Source of the DNA: Rossellomorea aquimaris TF-12
GTDB taxonomy: Bacteria > Bacillota > Bacilli > Bacillales > Bacillaceae_B
Direction of reading: 5' to 3'
Length of the DNA: 64,000 bases
Assembly (NCBI RefSeq): GCF_001648555.1
Contig: NZ_LQXM01000025.1
Span: forward strand, 62,001 to 126,000
Below the pieces are notes generated by a model. The model did no database searches and was not told the origin of the DNA. It worked only from the letters and a program-made list of their open reading frames with translations. The translations under genes were made by a program, and so were the position numbers. Shown here piece after piece: positions 15,859 to 31,876 of the stretch. Within the stretch, counting starts at the first letter, position 1; the number at the start of each line of letters is the position of its first letter.

Positions 15859-17500
15859 TCACCCATACTTCACCATTTTTAAACGTCATCTGTTCTGGGT
15901 AACGTAAATCCATGACCTCTTCCTGGATTTTTTGAGATGGTGCTTTTGTGATAAGGGACACAACGATATTCGCGATAACAGCTGCTGTCGCTCCAAACAC
16001 CCCTGCACCTGTATCGATAATACCAAATAGACTAAAGCCTGATTTGGCTAAGAAAATATAAGTGAAGGTGACGCATAATCCTACAAGCATTCCAGCGATA
16101 ACCCCTTGGGCATTGGACCTTCTCCACCAAACCCCGAGAATGAGCGCAGGAAAGAATGTACCCGATGCTAACGCAAAGGCCCAGGCTACAATTTGAGTAA
16201 TGACTCCAGGAGGATTCAAGGCCACAATTCCAGCCAGTACCGTTGCTACCACGATAGACCAACGTGCAACAGCGAGACGATTTTTCTCCGTTGCATTTGG
16301 TTTAAATACACGATAATAAATATCATGAGCAAATGAAGAGGAAATAGCAATCATCAGCCCACCTGCTGTTGATAAAGCTGCCGCCATGGCTCCAGCTGCT
16401 ACAAGTCCAATGACAAACACTCCGAGATTAGCAATTTCAGGTGTAGCCATAACAACGATATCATTGGAAATCATAATTTCCTTCCATTGTAGAATGCCAT
16501 CACCACTTGTATCAGCAACCTGCAATTTCCCTGTATCAACCCAGGAAGCAGTCCAAGCAGGCAGCTCACTTATCTTACTTCCCGCTACCTTTGTCATTAA
16601 AATAAAGCGGGAAAACGCTGCATAGGCAGGTGCCGATAAGTAGAGAAGTCCTATGAAAAGCAACGCCCAAGCCCCTGACCAACGAGCCGCTTTCATCGTG
16701 GATACTGTGTAGAAGCGCACAATGACATGTGGAAGACCCGCTGTTCCAGCCATCAACGTAAACATCAGGGCTATAAATTGCCACTTCGTTCCGTTCGTAA
16801 ACGGTGCAAAGTATTCAGAGACACCCAGCTCCCGATCAAGCTCTCCAATTTTTCCAACAAGCTCACCATACGAAATCCATGGCGCGGGGTTTCCTGTAAT
16901 TTGAAGTGACATGAAAATAACGGGTATTAAATAAGCAATAATAAGGACGATATACTGAGCAACCTGTGTCCAGGTAATTCCTTTCATTCCACCAAAAGCC
17001 GCATAGAAGGCAATGAGAATAACTCCGATCATCGTTCCCACCTTGGCGTCAATTTCAAATAGTCGACCGATAACGACACCAGATCCAGATAGCTGACCAA
17101 TAGAATAGGTAAAACTGATAATAATAGTACAGAGGGCCGCAATCACACGAGCCGTATGACTGTTATACCGGTCTCCAATAAATTCCGGTACTGTGTAGCG
17201 CCCATATTTTCGAAGCTGAGGTGCTAACAAGAACGTTAATAGTAAGTATCCGCCTGTCCAGCCCATTATATAGGCTAGTCCATCATAACCTAGGATCATC
17301 ACCGTACCTGCTAGTCCAATAAAGGAAGCAGCACTCATCCAATCTGCTCCAATGGCCATTCCATTGAAAATTGGTGGTACACCTCGACCAGCTACATAAA
17401 AGTCTGAAGTTGCTTTCGCTTTATTGTACACCGCTATCCCAATGTATAACGCAAACGTCAAAAGAATTATGGATGTGGAGACTAAAAACTGTAAATCCAT
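15833..17500 (-). CDS. Sodium:solute symporter, acetate-permease (ActP) type
   Basis: 555 residues with about 13 predicted membrane helices, of the SSS family. ADWMSAASFIGLAG and GYDGLAYIMGWTGGY are typical of the ActP/monocarboxylate branch. It probably couples Na+ to uptake of acetate or another short organic acid. It overlaps the downstream DUF294 gene by 26 bp and follows a DUF4212 small subunit by 31 bp; this trio plus exonuclease is a known genomic arrangement. Substrate is inferred from family. Confidence 0.88.
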   Translation of the reverse strand: MDLQFLVSTSIILLTFALYIGIAVYNKAKATSDFYVAGRGVPPIFNGMAIGADWMSAASFIGLAGTVMILGYDGLAYIMGWTGGYLLLTFLLAPQLRKYGRYTVPEFIGDRYNSHTARVIAALCTIIISFTYSIGQLSGSGVVIGRLFEIDAKVGTMIGVILIAFYAAFGGMKGITWTQVAQYIVLIIAYLIPVIFMSLQITGNPAPWISYGELVGKIGELDRELGVSEYFAPFTNGTKWQFIALMFTLMAGTAGLPHVIVRFYTVSTMKAARWSGAWALLFIGLLYLSAPAYAAFSRFILMTKVAGSKISELPAWTASWVDTGKLQVADTSGDGILQWKEIMISNDIVVMATPEIANLGVFVIGLVAAGAMAAALSTAGGLMIAISSSFAHDIYYRVFKPNATEKNRLAVARWSIVVATVLAGIVALNPPGVITQIVAWAFALASGTFFPALILGVWWRRSNAQGVIAGMLVGLCVTFTYIFLAKSGFSLFGIIDTGAGVFGATAAVIANIVVSLITKAPSQKIQEEVMDLRYPEQMTFKNGEVWVNDDVDFKS

Positions 17501-17531
17501 CTATCGTTTCCCCCTCTACTATACTTTCTCT

Positions 17532-17834
17532 TTAGTGATCTAACGTTTTCCCGTAGCTTACTTGTTCATTTTTCTTTTCATCAATTCCATATTTCTTATC
17601 AATACCGTCACTGACCTTCGCATTGATAAAAAGCAGAAGAATAAAGATAACGATACTACCTTGTGCTCCCATAAAATAATGGAACGGAAAGCCATTGATG
17701 GTCATCTTTGAAAAGCTCTCTGCAAATAAGACCACTCCAAAGGATGAAACGAGCCAAATGACTAAATACAGGGCCATATAGCGGTTTTTTTCTTTGAAAT
17801 ATCGATCGGCTACAGCTCTTTCAATTTTCTTCAT
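17532..17834 (-). CDS. DUF4212 small subunit of the sodium/solute symporter
   Basis: 100 residues with two membrane segments (about 20-41 and 55-75). The N-terminal YFKEKNRYMALYL matches the DUF4212 family, the small partner of SSS transporters. AAAGGGGTTACATAA precedes the ATG. It lies directly before the large symporter gene and is presumably needed for its assembly or activity. Confidence 0.85.
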   Translation of the reverse strand: MKKIERAVADRYFKEKNRYMALYLVIWLVSSFGVVLFAESFSKMTINGFPFHYFMGAQGSIVIFILLLFINAKVSDGIDKKYGIDEKKNEQVSYGKTLDH

Positions 17835-17858
17835 TTATGTAACCCCTTTTCAATCTGT

Positions 17859-18041
17859 TTATTTTAGACTAAAAATAAATTTAACTGTCTCAAAAAATGG
17901 CGCAGGTACTATGGCGATTTGAAAAATAAAGTAAACAAATAAAGACAAAAATGGAACGGTTAAGAACAACGCTCTTTTCTTTTTTATTGCGAAGACGATA
18001 CAAGCTACTGTTATGAGTAAAAACAAGATGAAGTAACCCAA
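17859..18041 (-). CDS. Small two-helix membrane protein heading the symporter cluster
   Basis: 60 residues, nearly all hydrophobic, with two membrane spans separated by KKKRA. The start is TTG 18041 with a strong GGAGGTG six bases upstream, which supports translation. It ends 24 bp before the DUF4212 gene and should share its transcript. I do not recognise a family; a transporter accessory role is suggested by context only. Confidence 0.65.
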   Translation of the reverse strand: MGYFILFLLITVACIVFAIKKKRALFLTVPFLSLFVYFIFQIAIVPAPFFETVKFIFSLK

Positions 18042-18285
18042 TCTTTCACCTCCAACTAATTAATATTGAATATTCTGAACATTTTATTCATGACATCATT
18101 ATCTTTATAGAGAAAAGCTTGGTCAATACATACTTTACGACAAATTCAATTTCAATTTTTTAAAAGTATTTTCTTACGATAGTGATTTTTAAAGAACTTA
18201 TTAGATTTCATTATTGGAAATGTTTTTCCAATGTAGTAACCTTCTTGTCGAATTTTAAGGAAATATTTGTATTAAATTCTGAAAG

Positions 18286-18329
18286 CAAAAAAACTGACTA
18301 GACGGGAAACTCCCGCTAGCCAGTTTTTA
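18286..18329. terminator. Terminator of spoIIQ
   Basis: Arms AAAAACTGaCTAG and CTAGcCAGTTTTT enclose an inner CGGGA/TCCCG stem. The A-rich side gives the minus-strand U-run. The 18042-18285 stretch shows no gene and should hold the symporter cluster promoter. Confidence 0.85.
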
Positions 18330-18337
18330 TTTATTGA

Positions 18338-19192
18338 TTACTCATTATCCTTTGCGTCTTCCTTCTGATCAGCGTCTTCTTGCTTCGGCTTTTTTTCTGC
18401 CTCTTCTTGTTTGCCTTCAGTCGCGTCTTTTTCAGAAGTATCATCTTCTACTGCATTTTCTTCTGCTGGTTCGGCTTCTGGCTGATCACCTGAAACATTT
18501 TTCTCTTCTACATTTACTTCTTGAAGAGTAGCAAGGGATTTGTGGAAGTAATCCAGTGGATTAACAGCTACATTTTCCTTGCGAATTTCAAAGTGTACGT
18601 GAACGCCAGCATCTTCGTTAAACAGGCTCTTTCCAGCTTTTGCGATAACTTGTCCTTGATCGACGATATCTCCAACTGCTACATCAAAGTCTTTGACTGA
18701 TTGATAACGAGTGACAATTCCTTTGCTGTGCTCGATTTCAACTGTGTTACCTAAAAGTGAATCCTCTTGAACCTTTGTAACCGTTCCACTCATAGCTGCT
18801 AGAACATCAAACTCTTTCCCATCCATGGAGATGTCGATTCCCTGGTTTGGATAATACATATTTCCATACACCACTAAAGCTGCTTCCTGTTGCTCAGCAG
18901 AAGCTTCAGAATCGTAGAATTCTTTTTCGATTACTGTATCTTCTGGATTTTGAACTGGCATCACAAAGTTTTCTAATGTACGATTAACTTCTTCTGCCGG
19001 CTCATTAAACTCGTTGTCTGTAGGAATTCCATCATAGCTGTAATCCTTGGCTTTTTCCGACACATCATTTCCTGCTTGGTACCACAGAATCCCCGTGATA
19101 ATGATTGCTGCACTTGCTAAATAGATTGCTGGGTATGCCCAACGTTTTTTCAAAAAGTTTTGAGAAGGTTGTTTCTTTTCTTCCTCTCTCAT
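18338..19192 (-). CDS. spoIIQ: Stage II sporulation protein Q (LytM-type, engulfment)
   Basis: 284 residues. After MREEEKK and a basic stretch there is one membrane span (about residues 23-41), an extracytoplasmic linker, and a degenerate LytM/M23 domain at about 105-225. The first zinc ligand position reads NQGID where active M23 enzymes have H-x-G-x-D, while HVHFE is kept, as in B. subtilis SpoIIQ, which is not an active peptidase. The tail is long, acidic and low complexity. SpoIIQ in the forespore membrane binds SpoIIIAH across the septum. The start at 19192 is chosen because GAGGTG lies six bases upstream. Confidence 0.93.
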   Translation of the reverse strand: MREEEKKQPSQNFLKKRWAYPAIYLASAAIIITGILWYQAGNDVSEKAKDYSYDGIPTDNEFNEPAEEVNRTLENFVMPVQNPEDTVIEKEFYDSEASAEQQEAALVVYGNMYYPNQGIDISMDGKEFDVLAAMSGTVTKVQEDSLLGNTVEIEHSKGIVTRYQSVKDFDVAVGDIVDQGQVIAKAGKSLFNEDAGVHVHFEIRKENVAVNPLDYFHKSLATLQEVNVEEKNVSGDQPEAEPAEENAVEDDTSEKDATEGKQEEAEKKPKQEDADQKEDAKDNE

Positions 19193-19398
19193 TTTCATCA
19201 CCTCAGCAATCATTCTGAACAGAATTCTGAAAATATATACATATTCCTAAAAAAATTTTTAATTCTTATCTTTCGACAAAACCAATTAAATTATGTATTA
19301 TTTTAAAAATAAGTTTGAACTAAGCTACAAATGTGGCATTACATAGCTCTCTATACTCCTATATCATGGTACAATGAAGAAAAAGAAAGGACTTGCTT

Positions 19399-19845
19399 AT
19401 GAGAATATTGCTTAAATTTGCTTTAACTGCTGCGCCTTTTCTCTATATGATTCTCATATGGGTCATGTCCAGCAATCCTGACGATGCTGTCATTCGCTTC
19501 CCAAACGACACTTGGGATCGTTTTATAAAAGAATCTCTCCATCTCATTGAATTCGCCATTCTCTATGGATTATTTGTATTGGCTCTGTTAGCACATGGAA
19601 TGCTTCGTTATACATTAAACTTTGCCGTAGCATTGATTGCTATATTTTATGGCTTTATCGATGAAATTCATCAATCTTTTGTTCCTTACCGCTCTTCAAC
19701 AATGATTGATGCAGCGAAGGATTTACTTGGTGTTACCATTCTCTTTTGGATCGTCAATCGCACCTATTTTAAAAAATCCCATCACTTCTTAACAAAGTTT
19801 ATGAAGAGTATTGAACACTATTTTGAAGGAATAAAAAAGGATTGA
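19399..19845 (+). CDS. VanZ-family membrane protein
   Basis: 148 residues with four membrane segments and the family hallmarks: a polar loop after helix 1 (MSSNPDD), HLIEFAILYGLF, and DEIHQSFVPYRSST with the conserved acidic and His residues. VanZ proteins confer teicoplanin resistance in enterococci; most chromosomal homologues have no known role. ATG 19399 has AAAGGA eight bases upstream; the TTG at 19393 is too close to it. It is an isolated plus-strand gene between two sporulation genes. Confidence 0.85.
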   Translation: MRILLKFALTAAPFLYMILIWVMSSNPDDAVIRFPNDTWDRFIKESLHLIEFAILYGLFVLALLAHGMLRYTLNFAVALIAIFYGFIDEIHQSFVPYRSSTMIDAAKDLLGVTILFWIVNRTYFKKSHHFLTKFMKSIEHYFEGIKKD

Positions 19846-19886
19846 TTCTTTAAAGGCTTTCAGCACGCCTTAAAGAATCAATCCTT
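19837..19886. terminator. Bidirectional terminator between the VanZ gene and spoIID
   Basis: Arms of about 20 bp, AAGGATTGATTCTTTAA(A)GGC and its complement, with one unpaired A and flanking A and T runs. Confidence 0.88.
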
Positions 19887-19891
19887 TTATT

Positions 19892-20905
19892 TTATCGTTG
19901 TGCCGTCACTTTTTTCAGGAGATTGTCGGACTTTGTAATCTCTACACCTTTATAATAATGGGTAACAATTTCCTGATAGTCTTTCCCCTCTTTCGCCATA
20001 CCGTTTGCTCCATATTGGCTCATTCCTACACCGTGTCCAGAGCCTTTCGTCGAGATGACAATGTGATTATCCTTTAAATACCAGGTAAAATCTGAGGATC
20101 TCAAGCCAAGCTTATCTCTTATTTCCCTGCCCGTGAAACCTTTACCGCTAATCTCTACATTTGCTACCCTTTTTCCTTCTGTTCGGGAAGTGATGGTCCC
20201 TACTGAACCATCATTCGGCAAGGCCACCCCTAATTTCTGCTGAAACTCGTTAATTGGAATGATCTTGGTATCCTCAAATCTAGGAGACGCTGAATCCCAA
20301 GGACTCTCCACACTCCTTAAATACGGTAATTCAGCCTCCCAATAAGCCTCGGAATTTTCCGTATATCCATTACTAGTCGAAAAGAAGGCGGCTGTAATAG
20401 GCTTTCCATTATAAGTGAGAACCTGGCCCATCGTTTCTCGTACTGCTTCTGAAATTTTGTTGATTTTCCATTCATAATCAGCACCCCAAAGATTCGCAAG
20501 CTCCTTTTGATTTTTATAAACCTGATGAGTAACCGTATCCGTTACATCAGCCCCTTTTGGAACATTGGCGTCATCTATAAGCAGATGATTGACAATATAC
20601 GTCCTTGCAGCAAGAGCCTGTGCTTTTAATGCTTCTTTTTCAAAATCTGCCGGCATCTCTCCAGCCACTACTCCTACAACATACTGTTCTAAAGGAAGTT
20701 TTTCAATTAGATCCTGTTTTGATCGGTAGACAGCCACTTCTACGGAATCCCCTAATTCTTCAACAGATGGTGGATTCTTTAGCTTTTCATCTAAATTTGC
20801 TGTTTCTTTGTCTGAGGAGAAAGGGAGTACAAGGAGTGTTGGTACGATAAAAATCATGCTAATGAAAATTGAGAAGATAATCAGTACTGGTTTTAATTGC
20901 TTCAT
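19892..20905 (-). CDS. spoIID: Stage II sporulation protein D (peptidoglycan lytic transglycosylase)
   Basis: 337 residues: an N-terminal membrane anchor (about 7-27) and the SpoIID domain with [15 protein letters not shown] (Glu of the catalytic region), AARTYIV and [16 protein letters not shown]. It cleaves glycan strands during engulfment in the SpoIIDMP complex at the mother-cell membrane. ATG 20905 has TTGGAGG eight bases upstream; the in-frame TTG is the Shine-Dalgarno itself. A sigma-E-like promoter lies about 65 bp upstream. Confidence 0.95.
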   Translation of the reverse strand: MKQLKPVLIIFSIFISMIFIVPTLLVLPFSSDKETANLDEKLKNPPSVEELGDSVEVAVYRSKQDLIEKLPLEQYVVGVVAGEMPADFEKEALKAQALAARTYIVNHLLIDDANVPKGADVTDTVTHQVYKNQKELANLWGADYEWKINKISEAVRETMGQVLTYNGKPITAAFFSTSNGYTENSEAYWEAELPYLRSVESPWDSASPRFEDTKIIPINEFQQKLGVALPNDGSVGTITSRTEGKRVANVEISGKGFTGREIRDKLGLRSSDFTWYLKDNHIVISTKGSGHGVGMSQYGANGMAKEGKDYQEIVTHYYKGVEITKSDNLLKKVTAQR

Positions 20906-20970
20906 GTTCGCTGCCTCCAATGCAAGAATAAATAGGAGAATGCCCTAGCACAATTCTCCACTCATTTACA

Positions 20971-20999
20971 TATGTATGGTAGTGGACAAGCTTTTATGA
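20971..20999 (-). promoter_or_regulatory. Candidate sigma-E promoter of spoIID
   Basis: -35 TCATAAA (20999-20993), 14-bp spacer, -10 CATACATA (20978-20971). Both fit the sigma-E consensus, and spoIID is sigma-E dependent in B. subtilis. Confidence 0.65.
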
Positions 21000-21133
21000 G
21001 AATTTTATATAGTTGGGGGATGTTTTTCTTTTGAGAGTCATGAAGCTCACTTTCCGCTCTAAATAGCCTATTTTATTGAGGAAGGATGAGAAACCTCTTA
21101 CTGTTATATAAAAAACGAGCCGACTTCCACCAT

Positions 21134-21228
21134 AATCAATCCGATTTGGGGTGTAATCGAGTCAGTTTACCTAGTAATCAATCCATTCCAAACTGAAATC
21201 GATCCAAAACTTTCAATTATCGATCCGT
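21134..21228. repeat. Array C: AATCGATCC/AATCAATCC every 21 bp
   Basis: Words at 21134 (AATCAATCC), 21155 (AATCGAGTC), 21176 (AATCAATCC), 21197 (AATCGATCC) and 21218 (TATCGATCC), exactly 21 bp apart. It lies between the murAA terminator and the spoIID promoter. Confidence 0.88.
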
Positions 21229-21257
21229 TTTCCAATTCTATACAAACACACCGTAAA

Positions 21258-21300
21258 CAAAAAAAGTAAGCTTCTCTAAAAGAAAAGCTTACCCTTTTTT
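21258..21300 (-). terminator. Terminator of murAA
   Basis: GTAAGCTT.TCT / AGA.AAGCTTAC stem with A-run on the left giving a minus-strand U-run. Confidence 0.85.
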
Positions 21301-21310
21301 CTAACCTATT

Positions 21311-22621
21311 TTATGCATCTTTAATCATGTTTTGTTCAGAAACTGCTACATCTGCTTCTTCAACGTCATTAATACGTTCGATGTCAGCACCTAAGCCCGC
21401 AAGCTTTTGGTGGAAGTTCACATATCCACGATCTAAGTGCTTAAGTTCTGTTACGCGTGTATAGCCGTCTGCTACTAGACCAGCAATAGATAGGGCCGCT
21501 GCTGCACGTAAATCTGTTGCAGCTACTTCTGCTCCTTGTAGCGCTGTAGGTCCACTCATGATAACGGAACGACCTTCAATTTTAATGTCTGCTCCCATGC
21601 GACGGAATTCTTCTGCATGCATGAAACGGTTTTCGAACACAGTCTCAGTGATTACACTAGTACCGTCAGCTGCAAGAAGCAGGGCCATCATTTGAGATTG
21701 CATATCTGTTGGGAAACCAGGATGAGGCATTGTTTTGATATCGACTGATTTCAACTTTTCCGGTCCAATAACGCGCAGACCTTCTGCTTCATCAATAATG
21801 GTTACACCCATCTCTTCCATTTTGGCAACTAATGAAGATAAATGCTCAGGAATTGCTCCCTTTACAAGAACATCTCCTTGAGTAATAGCAGCTGCCACCA
21901 TAAATGTTCCTGCTTCGATGCGGTCAGGAATTATGCTATGCTCTACTCCGTAAAGACGGTCAACACCTTCAATACGAATCGTGCCAGTACCAGCTCCGAC
22001 AACATTTCCTCCCATTTTGTTCAGGAAGTTCGCTAAATCAACAATTTCAGGTTCTTTTGCTACGTTTTCTAGAATCGTTGTTCCTTCTGCAAGAGCTGCA
22101 GCCATCATAATGTTTTCTGTCGCTCCTACACTTGGGAAGTCAAGATATACTTTGGCACCTTGTAATCTGCCATCAACTTCTGCTTCGATAAAACCATTTC
22201 CAACCTTCACTTTTGCTCCCATTGCTTCAAAGCCTTTTAAGTGTTGGTCGATTGGTCTTGATCCAATAGCACATCCACCAGGTAGAGCTACACGAGCTTT
22301 ACCAGTACGTCCTAATAATGAGCCCATTACTAGAACTGATGCACGCATTTTGCGTACATATTCGAATGGTGCTTCTACAAATAACTCTCTTGATGCATTC
22401 ACGATAACTTCATCAGAGTTAAACTCAACATCTGTATTTAAATGACGTAATACTTCATTAATCGTATATACATCGGAGAGTGGTGGTACGTTTTTAATTA
22501 TACTTTTTCCTTCACTTGCTAATAATGTAGCAGCGATGACAGGTAAAACGGCATTTTTTGCTCCTTCAACTTGAACAGTACCGCTTAAGCGCTGACCGCC
22601 GCGGACGATAATTTTTTCCAA
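21311..22621 (-). CDS. murAA: UDP-N-acetylglucosamine 1-carboxyvinyltransferase MurAA
   Basis: 436 residues from TTG 22621, the same length as B. subtilis MurAA. It adds enolpyruvate from PEP to UDP-GlcNAc, the first step of peptidoglycan synthesis. The catalytic Cys is in the loop [15 protein letters not shown], and HPGFPTDMQ and HLDRGY are family blocks. GGAGGGG lies six bases before TTG; the longer frame to 22663 adds 14 residues absent from the family. A second MurA is encoded at 48865-50148. It is followed by a terminator and array C. Confidence 0.96.
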   Translation of the reverse strand: MEKIIVRGGQRLSGTVQVEGAKNAVLPVIAATLLASEGKSIIKNVPPLSDVYTINEVLRHLNTDVEFNSDEVIVNASRELFVEAPFEYVRKMRASVLVMGSLLGRTGKARVALPGGCAIGSRPIDQHLKGFEAMGAKVKVGNGFIEAEVDGRLQGAKVYLDFPSVGATENIMMAAALAEGTTILENVAKEPEIVDLANFLNKMGGNVVGAGTGTIRIEGVDRLYGVEHSIIPDRIEAGTFMVAAAITQGDVLVKGAIPEHLSSLVAKMEEMGVTIIDEAEGLRVIGPEKLKSVDIKTMPHPGFPTDMQSQMMALLLAADGTSVITETVFENRFMHAEEFRRMGADIKIEGRSVIMSGPTALQGAEVAATDLRAAAALSIAGLVADGYTRVTELKHLDRGYVNFHQKLAGLGADIERINDVEEADVAVSEQNMIKDA

Positions 22622-22652
22622 GGTATTCCCCTCCGCGTCCAATTTCTCTATA

Positions 22653-23402
22653 TTAATATTCAATGATTAGGATGGGTGTGCCAATGACAAAGGTTGTCTT
22701 GGTGCCCAATCCACTTTTCCGAAGACCTAGTTGTATGTTCATTTCATGATTTTTTGTTGGTATATTCCGTGACATTTGTTTCGAATATGCTGAAATGGAG
22801 TAAAAGTCATCTTCTTTTAAAGATTCCAATTCTTGAGCATCTAAATTAGACATCAAATCGACAGCTTGATTCGACAAAACTTTATCAAGCTTATCATTGA
22901 ATTCGCCTTTTATACAAGAGAAAATCATAGGTTTATTAGTGAAAATGATTTCCATATTTGGGATAAAATGTTTCTTTAAATACTGCTTTGTTTTTTCTCC
23001 CAATGCTTTCTGATCACCACGTATTTCATACATAATATACGAGACACCATGGTCATTTGTAAGGGTGTGCTGAATCTTAATCGTTTCTTCCCCGTGAGAA
23101 CTCTGACGAACTCCCACAACGATTATTTCTTCGGCTTTTTTATTTGTCACCCATTTAAAATCAGAAAATTTTTCTTGCATAGTCATACTATATTTGGCAA
23201 ATCCTTTATTCGTGAAGCTTTTTCCATTTTCTCTTGCATATAGAGACCATTCAGTTACTTGACCTTGTGTTTGATCAATAGCCTGATCAAGCTTTTCGAT
23301 GTCTAATAAATGATTGGCTTCGATAGTGTTGTTCCCATTAAAGACAGGAAGAAAACCTAATCCAACAAAAAATATTAAAAAAATGTAAAGATACCGTCTC
23401 AT
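22653..23402 (-). CDS. ywmB: YwmB family protein
   Basis: 249 residues with an N-terminal hydrophobic signal or anchor (about 3-22) and a mixed alpha/beta body. The position between murAA and ywzB and the length match B. subtilis YwmB, a family named for a TATA-box-binding-like fold. The function is unknown; location outside the membrane is predicted. It ends 31 bp before the murAA start and is probably co-transcribed with it. Confidence 0.85.
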   Translation of the reverse strand: MRRYLYIFLIFFVGLGFLPVFNGNNTIEANHLLDIEKLDQAIDQTQGQVTEWSLYARENGKSFTNKGFAKYSMTMQEKFSDFKWVTNKKAEEIIVVGVRQSSHGEETIKIQHTLTNDHGVSYIMYEIRGDQKALGEKTKQYLKKHFIPNMEIIFTNKPMIFSCIKGEFNDKLDKVLSNQAVDLMSNLDAQELESLKEDDFYSISAYSKQMSRNIPTKNHEMNIQLGLRKSGLGTKTTFVIGTPILIIEY

Positions 23403-23685
23403 TTTCCATTCCTCCCCTTAGTAAAAGTCTTTCCGATTAGGGGGAGAACATACTTTCAAAATGTCGTCATCTTTTTACAATTCTCTTCATTGTTGAATGT
23501 CCTGTTCGTGTGAATCGTTTAATGAAACTTTTTCACAAAGGTACAAACACAAAATCAATCTTACTGAAAACATGCGGTGATGAAAACATGTAGGAAGTCC
23601 TATTTTTTAACAGAAAAGCGGAAGATGTAAATGTAATTGAGAATATTTACTCCTTTTCGCTTAAACGTGACTACTACTTAACGAT

Positions 23686-23922
23686 TTACTGAAAGAATAC
23701 AGGTAGCTGCTGAGACCATAAGTAATAGTCTAGTAAAAACTTGCTGACGGCTGACCCGATTGCAATTGTTAATAAGATATACAATAGTCTTCCTTGAGCT
23801 ACTCGATTTTTCTTCAATAGCTTATCAAGCTGAATAGCTTGAAGAGACCAAAAGGTAATCCCAAAAACAAATAGATGAACAATCATGCTTATAAGGGCCT
23901 GCTGACCGAAGCTTTCTACCAT
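23686..23922 (-). CDS. ywzB: DUF1146 membrane protein YwzB
   Basis: 78 residues from ATG 23922 with two membrane spans (about 10-28 and 46-68). It matches the DUF1146 family (B. subtilis ywzB, 77 aa), found next to atpC. TTGGAGGA lies seven bases upstream; the longer frame to 23955 adds 11 residues without support. No function is known. Confidence 0.82.
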   Translation of the reverse strand: MVESFGQQALISMIVHLFVFGITFWSLQAIQLDKLLKKNRVAQGRLLYILLTIAIGSAVSKFLLDYYLWSQQLPVFFQ

Positions 23923-24257
23923 TATTCTTCCTCCAATCGAATATTTTCGACACACTTAGTCATTTTACCACATAAAGCTCTCACAATATATGTAATTTAC
24001 AAAATTTTTAAGATGAGTTTTGTTATGAGATTTCCTTTGAGGTCCGTCCCTCAAATGGGCTCTTTTTTTTGGGGGTTTTTTCTCTCTTATTTAGAGCAAC
24101 AATGATGTGGATGTTTATATTAAAAACCTTTTCCTAACATCTCATGGAATACGTATATAAAAACAACTATCTTCATCATTCCAACTGGGTTGTTTATAGG
24201 GTTATTTGCTCTTTATCTTTGGGTCCAGTGGTTAACTTAATTTGAAGGGGGTATTAA
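23923..24257. other. Spacer upstream of ywzB
   Basis: No intact gene. It contains the AGGTCCGTCCCT copy at 24040-24051 inside a small TTTGAGG/CCTCAAA hairpin that is followed by T8 at 24063, so it could terminate plus-strand transcripts, although no plus-strand gene precedes it. Confidence 0.55.
24040..24051 (+). repeat. AGGTCCGTCCCT repeat copy
   Basis: Exact 12-mer forming the middle of a hairpin followed by a T-run. Confidence 0.8.
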
Positions 24258-24815
24258 ATGACGAATAAAATTTTATATTCAATTTATTCGTGAAGTCATA
24301 CGAGTAGAGTTAGCAGGAGGAAAGTAATCAACGGCTACTTTATAAGGGTTGGAAATGAAGTTCTCATGCTTTTTGATGGGAAAGATTACGTTTTACGAGC
24401 TATATTCAAAATATCCAGTTGTTAGCCAAAGATTCCTGTGGAAATTACTGAGCCACTGAAATTTCTTTGGTTGAAGATGATGATGAAAATGCTTTAAGAA
24501 AAATCCATAGGAAGCTTTTTAGAAATCTACACAACCGGCAACCAGTCTATACACGGTTATATTACAAGTATTATGAATGGTTACTTAACATTCTTTTCCC
24601 CCATGTATAAAACGATGCTGATTCCCCTTCAACACTTAGATTGGATCATTCCAAATTCTAGTCAATCTTCACCATCCGTCTTTAATTTAGGAATCGGAGA
24701 GGATTCTATCGGTAAAATTGATAGAGTAGAAGATAATATTATAGAAATCATTACTGCCAAAGGGGAACCTAGCTTTGTCGATATAGGGCATATCCAATCG
24801 GTACACTTGTGTTAG
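24258..24815 (+). pseudogene. Decayed gene for a repeated beta-barrel-type protein
   Basis: A good Shine-Dalgarno (AAGGGGG) precedes ATG 24258, but the frame stops after 11 codons. Coding similarity continues in shifted frames: FIREVIRVELAGGK, then VINGYFIRVGNEVLMLFDG, then LEIYTTGNQSIHGYITSI, then an 80-codon open stretch from 24573 ending DIGHIQSVHLC. The pieces repeat one pattern (GN/GK-x-x-I-x-GY...ML.FDGK..V.I...IQ), as in small Sm-like barrels found in spore-associated proteins of Bacillus. At least two frameshifts are needed to join them. The family call is tentative. It sits in front of the terminator shared with the atp operon. Confidence 0.6.
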
Positions 24816-24821
24816 ATACTC

Positions 24822-24855
24822 AAAAAACACCTTTCCAATTGGAAAGGTGTTTTTT
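24822..24855. terminator. Terminator of the ATP synthase operon
   Basis: Perfect 17-bp palindrome (AAAAAACACCTTTCCAA and its complement) with no unpaired loop bases, A-run and T-run at the ends, two bases from the atpC stop. Confidence 0.92.
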
Positions 24856-24856
24856 A

Positions 24857-25279
<423 letters not shown>

Positions 25280-25283
25280 CTAA

Positions 25284-26702
<1,419 letters not shown>

Positions 26703-26758
26703 CTAGCTTTTGACAAAAACTTTATAAAGTATAAACGGTTATAAAAACCGTTATCGTT

Positions 26759-27622
<864 letters not shown>

Positions 27623-27724
27623 TCACCACCCTTTACATATTGTCAGACGTAAGGGAGCTTGGTACGAGAGCACAAGCTATTCCCCTACGGTTGTTGTTGC
27701 CGTTTAGCCGACAACCTTTATCCC

Positions 27725-29245
<1,521 letters not shown>

Positions 29246-29260
29246 TCATTTATACGAAAG

Positions 29261-30375
<1,115 letters not shown>

Positions 30376-30469
30376 CTATACTTGCTCGAATAATTCTTTC
30401 AGTACATACGAATGGCGAAGATAATCGTCAAGACGAACTTCGCCATTTAACATTATTGCGTCAGTTCTA

Positions 30470-30697
<228 letters not shown>

Positions 30698-30759
30698 TTA
30701 ATGTATAAGAAAAATATTTTTTACATATATGTTTGTCCACCGTAATGAACAGGTATATA

Positions 30760-31479
<720 letters not shown>

Positions 31480-31495
31480 TCACCTCTCTTCCCCG

Positions 31496-31870
31496 CTATT
31501 TATTAGTTTTAAAAGTGCTAAAAAAATAATCTATCATAATGACAATATAGGTTGTCATTAATCCAATAATAAGACTTAGGAGATGAAATGTTTCTGGAAA
31601 ACGGGTAGCAATTATGACACCTAAGGCTGCTGCAGCCATCCTGGAAGTGGTCCCTAGTGATCTCACTTTTTTTCCTGCTAAGACGGCGTCTCCAAATTTG
31701 GTGACTCGCTTTGCCATGCCCCAGTGCATAAAGAAACTTAAACTTGTCCCTAAAATTAACCCTAAGAATACTGATTTGTGGGCGGTGAATCCCCAACCCA
31801 GGACGTAAATAGAAAGCACGTATACTATGTATTTCCGCTGTCTATTAAACATTTGATGAAGTTCCGGCAT
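31496..31870 (-). CDS. atpI: ATP synthase protein I
   Basis: 124 residues with four membrane segments, at the standard place before atpB. AtpI assists assembly of the c ring in several bacteria and has been linked to divalent cation handling. Ends 23 bp before atpB. Confidence 0.88.
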   Translation of the reverse strand: MPELHQMFNRQRKYIVYVLSIYVLGWGFTAHKSVFLGLILGTSLSFFMHWGMAKRVTKFGDAVLAGKKVRSLGTTSRMAAAALGVIIATRFPETFHLLSLIIGLMTTYIVIMIDYFFSTFKTNK

Positions 31871-31876
31871 ATCTTA

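Noticed and set aside
21134-21228. Plasmid-type replication iterons
   Set aside because: Period fits, but there is no Rep gene, the word differs at every locus and the context is chromosomal housekeeping.
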